DNA from: Lethocerus indicus
Lineage: Eukaryota > Arthropoda > Insecta > Hemiptera > Belostomatidae
DNA length: 64,000 bases
Direction of reading: 5' to 3'
Assembly (NCBI GenBank): GCA_019843655.1
Contig: JACDQD010000002.1
Location: forward strand, 16,391,154 to 16,455,153
Made by a program: the position numbers and the translations under genes. Under the pieces are notes generated by a model. That model was not told where the DNA came from and ran no database searches. It saw only the letters and a program-made list of their open reading frames with translations. This document shows positions 11,441 to 24,860 of this stretch, piece after piece (positions within the stretch are counted from its first letter, which is position 1; each line of letters begins with the position of its first letter).

Positions 11441-13995
11441 GCTTCCAGACGATGAAGTTACCCGAATTCGATTATTTTAATTTCCTATCATTTATAATGG
11501 GCGAAAATAATACGCGATAAAATAAACCATATCTTAGTAATGGTTACAGAGACATGCCCGTTTATGGGAGACATATTTCTCTTCTAATAACTATGCAATT
11601 TTTAGACAAGCTGACACGGAGGGATTCACCCGAAGGGTGTCAAGGAAAGCGGAACCTGACCGAGTCGTTCACACAATCTTGACTGTCACAAAATGTATGT
11701 CTATGCGAACTAGATGGATTCTTGAACATTAACTTTCATTCGCCGGTGCTAAAGCCGATCCGTTAAGAGCTGCCATTTTTAAAGTGTGCGCCGAACTCTG
11801 CGCGAATCTGCACAGGATCTAGAAGGACGGTTTATCTGCCGGAGGAAATTGATGTCCCGAACGAAATTACCGCTGCGGGGAATCTAACGTCTTTATTTTT
11901 GATCACGCCCCAACAGAGCGGCGGGCACGACTTAACCGCGATGGCATTTTCCGCGAGGCCATTACAGGGGCCGCCAGACATTTTGATACATTTACATAAA
12001 CACATAATCACACGTATCAGAGACAATTTTCCGTTATTTCACAGCCTTGAAGCGGGGCGCATCTATTAACAATCTGGTTCCCGCTGCTGGGTCCGGTCTC
12101 CGTTCCTTTTCTCGCCCGCAGAACTCTTCCAAATAGTGAATTTTGCAAGATGCGCGTTAATAATTTCACAATATTGTGTATTTCGGTTGTAACTGCTCTT
12201 AGATTACATTACTGTGTATGTGTTACTTAAATCCATTTTTCGCCAACTGTAATTAAAGAACAAATGTATTCTTCACAAAAATACAGGGAAATGTATACTG
12301 TTCGAAACCCAAGTAAAAATTACTTACAATCGTCATCAATAATCTGATTAACAAGTTCAATAACTATTATTATATTTGAACCAGAATAAAAATCAACGAA
12401 TGTATTTTTGGATAGAAATATTATTTTAATTAATTAATTTATATTAGTATAATAAAAACTACAGGCATCAGTTTTGATCTAACATTGCACAATACCATTA
12501 GAGACTGGTGGGGGACGAAAACGGGGTCAGTCTCGAAATTAGTAGCGAGAAAAAGGTCAAAGAATTAAAATACGTATTGTCCGACGGTAGGTACCGTAGC
12601 ATTCGCACCGGGGGGTTGGGAACGTGGAGTGAGCTAATCAACGCATATATATTAACATACATCGCCTGCCTATAGCGGTCTGATATGTAAATGTGACCGA
12701 ATTATTCGGCACGTCAGACTGCCACCCTGGGGGACGTTCGAGTTTCAACATGCGACCTTTTCCTCAGTCTGGGAACACCGGTATAATGCTGAAGTGGCCA
12801 AACTTCAGTCTCGCCTTTTGGGAACGACTCAGGGACGCTACCCATTAACTTGAAGTACTGTCTTCCTCGTTCTCCCGAAACGTAATTAATTATCGCATTT
12901 TCGACCCAGCAACCAATTCGACACTTATGCGACAGTTTTGTGCAACCGTGCACTGCATTCATCGTTACCGCTGATACGACCACTGTTGGTGTGCCACAAT
13001 TCAAACGTGGGATATTCACTCCGGCAAGGTAAGTACGAATAATTATGGTGTACAGGATTACGACAGACACAGATCAGTGTTTTAATACTGCTACTTGGAA
13101 TTAAACGCGCATCGAACGCTCCTGGCAGAAACCCACAAGATTCGTCAGTGCTAATTTCAGAAGGAAATTATTAGAGAAGACCTCAATTGTCTCGACATAA
13201 TAATGTTTTACTCGAATTGTGCATTGACGCTAATATGAATTACGTGTCGATCAAGTGTCTGGTCAAGTAAAAAGTGATAATCAGGTAAATTAATGGGGCT
13301 TACATATAACGTACACCAATGTTATCGGCTCGAGGGATCCTTGGGAGGTGAGCACTTCCCGGCAAGCCGGTATCGCCGATCGAAATCTGAAAAACATACG
13401 CATATCCGGACCGCCGCTAACGGTGTGTGCTCAACAATTAACATATTGCATTTCTGCATTCGAGTGCGATTTCAGACTTCGAAACCTGTTCGCGACCTTC
13501 CCCCCGACTCGCATTCTGTTTATTGATCGGAATCAATTTTCAGTCGGGAAAGGGTTCGGTTTCTGTCTCCAAGTGAACAAACCCCCGCCGAATTACTGTA
13601 AAACTATTACCCACTAATAAAACAGGGACACAGAAAATAAAATGACCGTCATTGACCTCCTGGGTATCGAAGCCAAAAATGTAAATTCCCCTCGTACTGC
13701 TATGTAACGTGATCGTAAACAGCAGCGACGTGATTGTTATTGGTAAGAACATCAGTGTAGAGGTAGTACTATTAAAATTTATTTTCAGCAGCCGAAATAC
13801 CTCAGTTTCTAAGTATTATCGACGGAGAAGCCGAAATTTGTCCAGCTTCCAGACCAAATATGTAAGTTAATGATTCGCATATTATAGGAATCTACTATAC
13901 GTTTTCTGTAATATACAGTATATCATAAAGATTTTTGAGAAAACCTTTACCTTTCATGAGGAAAACGTATTTTTTTCATGTATCGGATTGAAATC
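11441..13995. other. Long mixed-composition spacer
   Basis: No island above background and no repeat seen. An optimal splice-donor string AAG|GTAAGTA has its GT at 13029-13030, downstream of about 48 open plus-strand codons, with a weak acceptor CCCAG near 12908. The longer minus-strand frame over the same bases (12714-13070) is not recognised either. TAAT-rich words are dense around 12420-12450. Confidence 0.3.
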
Positions 13996-14480
13996 AGGCA
14001 CTGCGCAGTGCATACGTTATGCGCCGTCTCCATAAATTTTACTTTCGACTTAACGACGGGGACGTGTTCCGCTCTGCTCGCTCACAGCAGCGACTGCCTA
14101 GAGGCGGCAATTTCTCAGCGCCGCAGAAAAACAATGTTCTACTGAGGCGTCGTATAAGGGAGACCGCGAGTTGGGGGCGGCCCGGGACCGGGACGGGGCC
14201 ATGAATTTTGCCGGCAGGCCGGGGGCCCCGAGCGGCGCCACCCACGTTTTTATCGCCCCCCGCCGGAAAGTCATTTTTGGGGGTTGAATTTTACAACCCA
14301 CCCCCGCCCCGCCCCGCCCCGCCACCCTCTCCTCTCTTCGGCTCCTCGAAAGGCGGAGGAGATCAACTCCGAGGAGTCTGCCGTTACGAGCCGATCACCG
14401 TCATCGCGTTCTTCCCCGAAAGGCGCCGCCGCCGCCGCCGTTCTTTTCAGACTGGAGGTGAGAAGTCGTAAAATATTGAA
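13996..14480. promoter_or_regulatory. Very GC-rich island with strong minus-strand G-quadruplex and (GCC)5
   Basis: At 14297-14327 the plus strand is a series of C3-C5 runs separated mostly by single bases, making the minus strand one of the best G4 motifs in the window. A GCC trinucleotide run lies at 14425-14440. The island resembles an unmethylated CpG-rich regulatory element or promoter, but no transcript start was identified. Confidence 0.35.
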
Positions 14481-15830
14481 AAGGGAATCCACCCTAAACT
14501 GTATCGAAAAGTCTTACGGGAACTCGAAATTAATTTCCGGCAATCTGAAAATCGGAACGTTATGGTAATCAACACCAAATTCGATCTACTAGTTAAATTG
14601 AAACGTTAATTACAAGAGTAAATTAGCTTAATTATATTAGTCACTATACATCCACTCCTATGCCTTGACAATAATACACCTCCTGCGTTGATCAGAATCT
14701 CAACCATGATTTGGCATTGGATGAAAAAACATTAAATTTAAAAAATTCTTTTTATTTGTGGGATTAAAAAGTAACATTTAGTAAAGTCAATGAGCAGTAG
14801 TTTACAAACTGGGTTTTCAATGGCGGCAATTTTATGTTGTGAATCTCTATTCCTGTTTATATTTTATGGCACAATATTAGCTGTACAGAACCATCATAAG
14901 CATTTCCATGATTAATGTTATTGTTACTTTTAATAATTTAATAATCTGTAAATAATGTGAACTTGTGATATCAAATAGGATGATCCGGAAAAAGTATATA
15001 ATAGACATGTATAAACAGGAGTACTCATCGCCTTGCCAACTCATATCATAAATGTTATCTGGAATTCATTATGAAATAAAGAAGAAATACAAAGATTCAT
15101 CGCGTGGAGTGGTATCACCAATTTGAGCGTGGCCCAGAACTAATTACAAGCCATTATCTAATTTTCTTTTCAGCTTCACGACAGCTCCTGCAGACGGCGG
15201 GGCGAAAATTACGGGTTGAAGCGAGTCCGTTTCCATCTGCCCAATAGACATCCAGCATTCCTTCGTGCGCCCTCGTTCGTGCACGAGTATTGGTAGATCG
15301 GTTAAAAACACAGCACAAATATATAATTGTGCACAAGCAATTTTGTTATATCGGGAGCGTGAGTTTTTAAAATTCAACACCAAATTGCGGTACATCTATG
15401 AAAAATAACAATGATTTATTTCGTGGATTGACTTCTCGACTCAGATTCCGGATGAGAGCTCCAAGTGTGGACATGTTAGATTAACGACACAATCCTGAAA
15501 CTAAATAGGCGTGCGGATTTAAATCGCCCTCACTTGAGAGCAGTACTGCAGCCACTTCAAATATTACTAATACTGTACTTCGCGATCTTTTTTCTAGAAA
15601 AATTATATTTAATAAATTCTATAAAAAAAATCGTTAAAGAGACATGGTTGTTAAAGCATTAATGTCCACGGGTTTCACTCAATAGGTAATTGATTGAAAT
15701 CTTTAGGTGCAATGGTCAATATTCAATTGGGCGGATCATTTTGACATATTCCTGATTGATAACATAAGCTAGTATACAATTAATAAACAAAGCATGAACT
15801 TATTATTTGGATAGTCCTTATTTGTCCGTA
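14481..15830. other. AT-rich spacer
   Basis: No motif cluster. The minus-strand frame at 15144-15395 is not recognised. Confidence 0.4.
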
Positions 15831-16220
15831 GAACCTTTGCCACCAAACTGGGCCGACGAGTTTCCGACAAAAAATTAAACGGAACAATAGCGCCGCTAGC
15901 GTTAAGAAGTGAACGCGCCGAATTTGAGGGCAGGATCTGACTGTCGGCGATGATAAGTTTCGGGCTTATTTCCTGCCGATAAGTGCGAGGGAGAAAGAGA
16001 GAAACAGAGAGGGAGAGACCCGTGCGTGCGAGAGAGAGAGAGAGAGGGAGAGAGACGCCGAGGGGAGGCCGAGAGGGAAGGAACGAGATCTCGGCCGGCT
16101 ATCTTATCTCTGGTGCGGTGGAGCAAGTCGTACCAGTCAGGATCCGCCTTTGTTCAAACTCCCAGACAACGCCGGGCTATCCGGGACTTAGATCTCGGCA
16201 AAAACGCAAAGTGAATTGAA
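15831..16220. promoter_or_regulatory. GC-rich island with purine tract and GATA words
   Basis: CGATAAG is at 15977-15983. A purine-rich block at about 15987-16085 includes (GA)8 near 16030-16046, a run of GAGAG words. Adjacent TATC and TTATCT words lie near 16100. A GAGA-plus-GATA arrangement is compatible with an enhancer or PRE-like element (inference). Confidence 0.35.
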
Positions 16221-17060
16221 ACTTTACGCGGACCTATGGCCAGGCGGACTACAGTTTTCAGGAGGTAGAATCACTAACAAATATGGTGTTATTTAGATAC
16301 ATTTATGCGAGTATGTTAATTGATTTTATTTAGAAAAAACCTCCTAGTTAGGAAAGAACTATATGAGATTGTAAGCATAACTCGGTGTTAGACAGTAAAG
16401 CATAATACTCATTTCATGATATAAGCAATTAACATTTTATTGTGGCATTTTTAGTTAGCTAGTACATAGTACGATAAGTACGGTGTAATGAGGAAAGAAA
16501 CCTTTGAAGGAAGGATTTCTCAAATACCGGACCTCCTGAAAAAACTAACTCGCTACGCTCAAATCATCACGTAATCCAGCGGATGTAGACAAATCTTTGA
16601 CGTATCCGAGGCAAGAATATGACTAAGTGTATTCGGATAACTTAATCCATTTCACAATCTGTTGTAACTCAGCATCCTGTAAGCGGCGGAAAGGAAGTAG
16701 GAAGATGGAAGTTCTGACTAATGCTGCCGGGCTGAATAGCAGTAGCGGGGGATATGCTTCCTTTTTTGAGCATTTTATTCCTGGTTTCGGAGAAAATTAC
16801 ATTCTACTCCGAAGAATGTCGGTCCCCACTGCCAAAAATAGAACACATTCAATGTGTATTTATATTATTCCTGGGAAATTATAATAAATTCCCTGGCTAA
16901 TATTTAGCAAAGGCATGTTCAAAGAAAGTTGATTAAAAATAATTCTCCCGTAAATCCCACTAGAGTGTGCGTATCATATCCAGCCCGTTCTTCATTTAGT
17001 TTTTCTTAAAAACAAAGATGGAGGAGTATGGATAAATCTTGACAGCCCGGGGAGATTTAT
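16221..17060. other. AT-rich spacer
   Basis: Nothing recognised. The 85-codon frame at 16627-16884 has no recognised similarity. Confidence 0.35.
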
Positions 17061-17400
17061 CAATTCGATCAAACAGAAAATGAAACAGCGAATACCTGCA
17101 CCAGCGAGAAGGCGCGTTTGCATAAATCGGGCACGATTTTTTTTTTTCAGTTCCCATTGTGGGTCAAAAGAAAAGAGACAGTCGGCCGGGGCTGGCGGGA
17201 GTTACATAAACGGTCCGATTTGTGTAACCCTCCCCGTGGGCTCGGGACGCTCAGTAACCCCGGCCCCGGAGTCTTTTGTTTTGACTCTCTGAAACGTTTA
17301 TCCTGTCACTTTGGGCCAACTTTCACTTCGGCCCCGATCACGAACCTTCCCTCAAGATCGGAGACCCAGCATTTCGGAGCGTCCGACATCACGATATAAC
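17061..17400. other. GC-rich island with T11 tract
   Basis: T11 at 17137-17147 followed by CAG resembles a splice acceptor, but the frames after it are not recognisable. The rest is CpG-rich and unassigned. Confidence 0.3.
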
Positions 17401-17870
17401 GTTGGCACTGAATATAACAAGTATAGAGTATACTATAACAATTGCGTTATAATACGATGAATTATAAGTTAAACAAACCGAGGACGTCAAGCTATGAGCA
17501 ATTTTGTTAATGAGAATAATCATAAATGGTAGAGTAACACGCGGGAGGTAACCAATTTATACAGAAACTAATTGAAGTATATATCGATTAGTTTATATAT
17601 AATAGCGAAAATAAAATGCAATTAATTGCCGTAATCTGTTGTAACATTGTTTTCATTAATGTAACAGAGAAACGTAGGTATAATTTAAGTGAGCCTAACG
17701 AAGGTGTTTATAGAGACTGAAAGAACACAAAGAGTACATATAATGGCAGTATTATGTTGCGAGAAATACATTACAAAATGGAAATAATGGATCATAATTT
17801 AAACAACAGATCGAAGGTGAGAGGTAAATAGAAAATAAGGCAACAAGAAGGAGGAACAACAAGTCAATGT
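17401..17870. other. AT-rich spacer, purine-rich right end
   Basis: Nothing recognised. Confidence 0.4.
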
Positions 17871-18470
17871 CAGGATTGGTAGGGGCCGGTAAGAATGAGA
17901 AGGCGTTGAGGGGGGGGGGAGATGACGAAGGTGTCGCCTAATTTCCTGCCGGGAGCGATAAAGCCACTCTGAAATATGGGGGCCCCCTCCTTCCTAATAG
18001 GGGGCGGGGGAGGCTCACGGCCTATCAATGATTTATTAGATATTTTTATCTGTCAAAGGGAACCAGATTACCCCGCTCTCCGGAGCGCCAGGGCGGGGTA
18101 ATGATCCGCCATTAGGAAACGCGCCCCGCTTTGGGAGGGTGCGGGGGGGAGGGGCTCTCTCTTTCTTTCTTGCCGAAAGTCTAGGCCGGGTAGCTGGGTG
18201 GGTGGGGAGAGAAAAACCGCCCTCCGTGTAAATTTAACAGGCGCGACGAGATATTGGCGCCCAGATAGCAAGCCGGGAGCATATTGATGGCCAGGTGGGA
18301 GGCGTATCTCCTGAGAACACACGCTCCCGGGGCCCCTAATGTACCACACACAACCCCCCCCCCCACGCCCCCCGACCAACCAGCGGATACAACACAGTCG
18401 TTCACTTACGGAGACGAGGCTCATTCCTTGATTTCATCCCCGGCCGGTAATTACCTGCAATATAAAAATA
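17871..18470. promoter_or_regulatory. GC-rich island with G10/C11 tracts, GGGGGCCCCC palindrome, TAGGGGGC
   Basis: G10 is at 17910-17919, GGGGGCCCCC at 17978-17987, TAGGGGGC at 17998-18005 and C11 at 18354-18364. TTATC and AGATAG words lie near 18048 and 18263. Frames on both strands are composition artefacts. Confidence 0.35.
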
Positions 18471-19030
18471 TTACATTAGTTTATCAATTTAAAGGAGTGA
18501 GACATAATAGACCACCGTCATAAATAATCGGTCTTAAAACCTAATACTGTATAATTATTACAACTACCATTTAGTACACGTACTCGGTGAATTATATTCA
18601 TTGCCAGACGTTCTGAAGAAGACATGGTATTATTTTTCTAAGTATATAAGTCAAGCTAGCATAAATTACCACTAAATCATACCAAGAAAGTTTAATATCT
18701 ATCATAAGTAAAAAAATGACGTCGAATAATAAAATATTTACGATTCATTGCTCATACTCGCATGTGTCACATAAGGGTACATAAAAAATATCCATAGATA
18801 AACATTTAATTCTCGTAAAGGGATGTTTTAATTTCCAGCATACGATACCAATTTGCATGGGCTGAGTTTGTACTCCTTATTAACCGTGAAAGCTGAAATG
18901 TGGAAGGGGTGTTGTTCAAAGAGGCGTAAATTGGTTCTTCCAAGATTCCTCGTTTCGTCGTATGTTAAGGGTTCCCGAGTTGTAAGTTGGGGCCTGTGTA
19001 CAGCAGTTTGTTAGTAGAGCCCGGAGAGCT
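18471..19030. other. AT-rich spacer
   Basis: Nothing recognised. Confidence 0.4.
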
Positions 19031-19450
19031 GAGACAGTGTTGGTTATAAGTAAGTAGATATATAGAAGCCGGCCGGGGGTTGGTGGAGGGTGGGAGCGGG
19101 GGAGTGGCGTACGTACGTACACACGGGGAGGTTGAAACATGGGACGGAGGTACTCCTGCCCAAGCTGCAGGAGTAGCAGGTACGTGGGTTATCTATAAAG
19201 TGACCGGCTAGACAAACACGATAGCGTCCCTGTATCGCCGGGTTCCTCCCTTATGCCGGCAATGGAGACTACAAACTACACCTTAGTGTCTACCCCCCGC
19301 CACCCCCGACACACCAAACCACGGCCCCATAATATAAGCCAGATAACGAGGGAGCAACCCCCCTAACCGCATATCACTTAGCGTCCCAAATTATCGCCCC
19401 TTCGGAAATATCACATGTCCGAGTTTGCCTGAGGCTACAAGAAACGGTAA
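19031..19450. promoter_or_regulatory. GC-rich island with (GTAC)3 and a 9-bp hairpin
   Basis: GTACGTACGTAC at 19109-19120 is self-complementary. A perfect 9-bp hairpin follows at 19151-19175. The right half is C-rich. Function unknown. Confidence 0.35.
19151..19175. other. Perfect 9-bp hairpin TACTCCTGC/GCAGGAGTA
   Basis: The arms at 19151-19159 and 19167-19175 are exact reverse complements around a 7-nt loop. The stem does not extend outward. It is too short for a microRNA precursor, so a dimeric protein site or structured RNA element are the obvious alternatives. Confidence 0.85.
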
Positions 19451-20640
19451 GGGGGCTTAAGGATGACTAACAATGTCTTGGGTCAACCGACGGTAAAGAA
19501 CACAATTCTAAGCCCGTAGAATAATTTGTACTCGAAATCTAGCCCAAATCTGGCTTTTTAAATTTCCGAAAAACTAATTAATATAAATTACGGTATGACC
19601 TAATTCTGTGGTGTCAAAATATGTATTGCAAGTACATCTTTCTTTACACAAAGAATAAAATAATGCTTCCATAAATATAGAATTAATATTGTTCAAATTT
19701 ATGTACGAATAATTTAAATAATTAAAAATAAAAATAATAAAATATATAATAATCAATCCTGAAGCGATACAATTATGAATTTTATTATAGTTCTGCAAAA
19801 CGTTAATTTTAAAGATTAATTCACTTCAATAAAGCGGAAAAAGCTTATTAAAAATGAACGTTTAATTTTGGCCAGTAGCTAATGATAAAATAAGCTAAAT
19901 TTTTATAAGCATTTAAAGACTTGTAATTACTAGCGCCTTCCGAAATTTTTCATCGTCGAATTCCACAACAGTGTTCTTGAGCCATGATTGATCGAACTGA
20001 AATCTCGTTTAACCCAAAAGTTATATTCGGTCCAGAATCAATTTCCCCTTTTTGCGGCTCTTGTTTGGTTTCAAGAGGAGGCCTAAAAAGCCGTGACGCA
20101 GGCACTGACGAAACAACCCATCTTCGCGAAGTTTGCCAGAGGTGGTCAAGTGGCTTCAGAACTTCTGAATAGGTCGGCGTTTTAAAAGCAATTCTGGATC
20201 AAAAAGTGGATTATTCCAAGAACGCGGCTTCTCTAAAGGAATCTAATTTGTTTAGCACTTTTCTATTATTTTAATTATTCAGATTGTTAATTATACGAAT
20301 ACCAAGCCGAAGGCGGCAGCAAAACGGTGAAGTAAGACAAAATTGCGTCCCCATTAACTTCTCGGGACATTCGCTTTACACGTACAGCACCAAGAGTACT
20401 ACGAAGATAAACCTCGAACTCAAAAATCGAATCCGATATAGGCCAAGAGGCAAAAAGGTCCACGTAGATTTGTTACTTCTTTTCTCTTATAAACGGGGTT
20501 CTTTTACAAGATAAACGATGCTGACAAAGGATAAGGACTTATTTGCTTAAGACTTTTTCAAATACTCTTCAAGGATTACGTCCCGAGTATTTATTGGCGG
20601 GCCGATAATCCAGAAGTACTAAGGCGAGTTTAATAGCGTA
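19451..20640. other. AT-rich spacer
   Basis: 19655-19760 is almost pure A/T, resembling a matrix-attachment-type stretch. No gene recognised. Confidence 0.4.
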
Positions 20641-21090
20641 GTTTAGAAAAGGTGGAAACGGGGAGGCCCCAGGTAACTATATCTACATGAAGAAATCACG
20701 CCAATGGGGGGGCCACTCCTGAAACTTAATCCAAACTGTGATAGGATCTGCCCCGGGACCAATGCTATCTGGCTCCCGGATCTTGATATGGGGCCCTCTT
20801 TCCCCGCCCCGATCTCTTCCCGATAAGCCCTTTTAACCGGAGCATTATTCCCAATCTAAATCTAAATCAACTCTCGGGGATTTTATAGGGACATGGACGA
20901 GTGGAGGGGCTGGAGGGGGGGATGGAGAGGGCGTGGAGGCACCTTTGTCGTGAATCATGAAAGCCGGGGGCCGACCTGAATAAATAGGTACACAGATAGG
21001 GAGGCACGGCCGGGATAACGCTGGCCAGTGCCCGCCGCTCGAACACAACCGGAATCCGAAATATCCGGCTGGGACGGCCACTCGGCTACT
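20641..21090. promoter_or_regulatory. GC-rich island with CCGATAAG
   Basis: CGATAAG is at 20821-20827. GGGGCCC words lie near 20790, and a G/A-rich tract runs at about 20895-20940. Function inferred. Confidence 0.3.
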
Positions 21091-22595
21091 TCTACTTCAC
21101 CCTCAAACCATTGCCAACTCTAAGTACCCCAAGTCACAAGCATACAATGATCTATTCGGAACTCGGGATAGGAAATTAAGTGAATGTCGTGTGATTTTCA
21201 ATCCTTGGAATAACGTCTATGGACATTTGGTAATTCGTTAAGGTGATTGATGATAAATGATGAATGATGTTAAATTTCCTATTTTACAAACCCGGAACTT
21301 TATCCACCTCACCTTACAGAATAACCTCAGTCTATTTATACAGAGAGGCGATAACTCTAATTTCACACTGTATGAATAATCGTACTCTATTATTGAAGAC
21401 ATGGACATAATTAATGTTCAAGGCGAGATTCGGAAATTTATTCCTAGTATGAATTTCATTTTCATTTCATTAGTTTTATCAGGCACAGGAAATAAGTGCT
21501 GAAAGTAGCAGGCATACTCTCTAAACGCGTCCGTTCGCGAATATATTATCAACGTAATATCCATCTGACGATGGCGAGAAACCGAGTCTTGTCTAGCACC
21601 CGAAATGAATAAGCGACCGGAGGCTGTTATTATACAGTTATACACATGAATCCCAAACAATTTTTTGTGAGAAAAAAATGTGATTTAAAAAAATTAATTG
21701 TGATAAACATTGAAATTCCTAAAATTCGACATTGGAAATGAACATGTTAAAGTAGAACTATGAGACGAAATAATAAGAGGTATGTTTTATGTTTTGTTTA
21801 ATTAAATAAAGTCGGCGGTAAATTGTCTCGTTCTTGTCAATGCGATACCGATTAGACTAAAGGAAAAAGGAATCTCCTGATTGCAATAATGAAATTCCCG
21901 CTTGAGACTTGACTTTCCTCTTCCACTAAGGGCTACTTCCTCGTGCTATCACAGCTTCCAGTTAAAACTTTCGAGTTTCCTGCAATGGAGTGATTTCCTA
22001 CTATGAGCTGGATTCCTTCCTATTCTTTTCCAGTAAAGAAGATTTTATCAACTTTCAGCGCAGGCTGTTTTTTCTGGGAAGTTCACAATCCTTATTAGAT
22101 TAAAAATTCGTTGCGTAATCCTGAGTGTTTTGTCATTGTTACTATTTTCGTCGATATCACTGCCTGTGCCCAGTCCATTTAAAACCCACAAAAATTAATT
22201 TGACCTGTATAATATAGGTAATATGTGAGTCAAAGTTGTACATGGTGTCAGATTTATTGTGCGTTACATACACACATTATTAAATTAATTAAATATTCAA
22301 TGTCTAGGATCAAGAAGTACTCACAAGGAAATGGAATTATTAAAATATCTTCTTTATTATGCTTCCGCTCGCTAGTTTGGATTTTGCTAGACCGGTTTCG
22401 GTGGCGTTAGACAATATATAATAAAATCACTGGAAATGAAATGAGGATAGTAAATAGAAAGAAATTAACGAACTTGCAAACAATGACAGATAATAGAACA
22501 CCAAATGGCAACTAATTAAACGAGTGATAAAATAATCGATTAGAACAGTAACGAGATTTTGGAGACTGCAGCAGGAGGTCTAGTTATTATGTCTA
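21091..22595. other. AT-rich spacer
   Basis: A short ATGATGAATGATG-type tandem lies at about 21246-21272. Otherwise nothing seen. Confidence 0.4.
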
Positions 22596-23060
22596 TTATT
22601 GTTCATATCTCTCGGGGTCGGGCTGAGACGTCCATAAGCCTCCGACACGGCATTTGAAAGAGTTAACCCGGGCGTAAAAGAAGCGAGGCCCAGTCGGATA
22701 TAAGGGTCGGGGGATTTTAATGCGAAGCCGATATTAACGGTAGGGAGTTATGCGTGTGGCCGCGGTATCTGAACCGGCCAGTGCCCATTATTCCCTCCCT
22801 AATACCTCGGGGGCCCCCGCCCCCGCCCCAGCCCAGTGTCAATATTTGTGCCCCCCGGGGAAGGGGGACGCCTTCAACCCCTAAGGACTTCTTAACCCTT
22901 AAAGGGCAAACAGGACCACCTCCTTAATTGCCGAATAAAGTGTTCAAGGGAGAGACCGGAACGTTACCCTGAATTAATACGGCCACTTCCCACCTCCCGT
23001 CGCCGAGCCAAAGCCTCCTTAACCGAAGATATCCGCCTCCCCTCCTTGTCACCCATAATA
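22596..23060. other. GC-rich island with GGGGGCCCCC and CCCCCCGGGG words
   Basis: Dense GC between 22620 and 22870, including two GC palindromes near 22810 and 22853. No reading frame stands out. Confidence 0.3.
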
Positions 23061-23775
23061 ATATACCTCATCGCAGATATTTTCTCATTTCTCTTTCGTC
23101 GATCGCGCATCGAATCATTAATTATTTATTTTAACTGAGAAAATTGAGAAAATCCTTTTCTCAGTATAATCCAAACAACATAAAATTCCAGAAATTAACA
23201 ACACCAATGAACTGCGGATGTACACGAACGTTGCTGAGCAACCGAAATGTGGAATTAAAGGAATAAATAACATTAAAAAATTGAAACATGCCCAAACTGC
23301 TCAGCACTAATAATGAATTGGATGTGAAATGCAATACGCGATCATTGTCTGTTTTACAAATATATGGTAGGATAATCTAATTCCAGCAATGTACCTTATG
23401 GGCACCAGAAAATCAATTACTTGGAAATTTGTTCTCGAATGATATTTATATATTCGTCTACCTGTGCAATAAGATTATATGGATAAATTGTCTATTACGA
23501 AACTACCTTTAGACATTGAGAACACATTTCATATTTTTGATTAGGTAACGAAGTCATGAATCTTTAAATAAATGACAGGAAACTGGAACAAAATGTTGCA
23601 AATCGGTTCTGAAATCCAATGTAAAGATAAGTCATCGAATAGCCGTCCCGGGATGTCATTTGTCTACAAATTGCACCACCCTCCCAAAATAATTCTCCCT
23701 CTAAAAAATAAAACCCAGTTCCGCTCTCCCGTAACTGATGGAGTTACAAGATTCAACAAATTTTTCAACTAAAAA
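23061..23775. other. AT-rich spacer
   Basis: Nothing recognised. Confidence 0.4.
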
Positions 23776-24430
23776 CTGGCGAGGGGGACGACTTTTCATA
23801 CCCCGAGCAATTTATACCGGGAGGGTAGGGAGGGAGGCGCCGGAGAACGTATCAGTATGAATAATACGGCGGGCTTTTTTTTCTACCTCTAACGGCGTAA
23901 TAACTGCGGAGATAAGTCGGCTCACCCCCGGCCACCGAACCGGGAACATTTATTAATAGGAGGACCGGCAAAAAGGTGAACAGTTGTAAAACGTCCGAAG
24001 GGGTCCCGGGGGAGGGGACCCTAAGAACCTCCACCCGCCCCTCGAATATCAGATCCGGGCGGCTATGACACTAATTAATCCGGAAAGAAGAAGGGACGTC
24101 CTCTCGCCCACCGCGGATCCATCACCCGGGGAACTTGGGGTCTAAAAATGCCCCGGGGCGCAAACTCCGTATAATAGCCGCCGAGCTCCACCACCGCCCC
24201 CCGCCGCCGCCCCTTGACGCCCTCGTGTAATCGGACCTCCAGATAACCCGTGGCCAACTCAAACAATGACCCCCCGCCCCTCGGCCCCTCCACTACACGC
24301 CATATATCGGCGAAAACTTCCTTATCTGATGTCAACTTATTTATCATCCGCCCTCTCTTATGTGTCTCCGTGTTTGCCCGACGCACAGGGGCGCGGTGAC
24401 GCGCGTGCGCGTTCTCCCGCTGAGTTATGC
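23776..24430. promoter_or_regulatory. GC-rich island with GATA words and GC inverted repeat
   Basis: GAGATAAGTC lies near 23919, AGATAAC near 24241 and TTATCTG near 24322. GGGTCCC and GGGACCC flank a G-rich centre at about 24000-24022 as an inverted repeat. The frames here are proline/arginine-rich noise. Confidence 0.3.
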
Positions 24431-24860
24431 TCTTTACTGTAGGGAGATATTTTAATTTTATAAACTTACGAACGTGACACTTCGGGGATGAAATATGTCC
24501 GGGAACCGAGTCCGAGCGGCCGAGTTTAGAATTACAAGGCTGTAAATCCGCGCACTCGGTTAGTTTTTTTTTATCGTTAAGCCGAAGTCGAGTAATTCGA
24601 TACGGATGACATCCCGTTAAGATTAGATAATTAAGAATTCCCGAACAAAATAAAACGAAGGACTTTAATTCGTAGAATTCCGGATCAAAAAATTCACAAT
24701 TTTTCGTGATTACGGGAATATATTTTAAATTGTCAAAAATTCCCGAAACAATTTACGTAATATGTAACAGAATGTTTACAGAAATATACGCACTATTATG
24801 CCGAATAAGAAATTCCCCTTTTGTTATTGTCTTAATTTTCTCTCGGTAACTATTTAGATC
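24431..24860. other. CpG-containing AT-rich spacer
   Basis: CCGAG/CGAGT words recur at 24505-24600. No known motif arrangement recognised. Confidence 0.3.

Noticed and set aside
17137..17150. T11-CAG as a splice acceptor
   Set aside because: No open frame with plausible coding content follows, and T-rich tracts ending in AG are common here.
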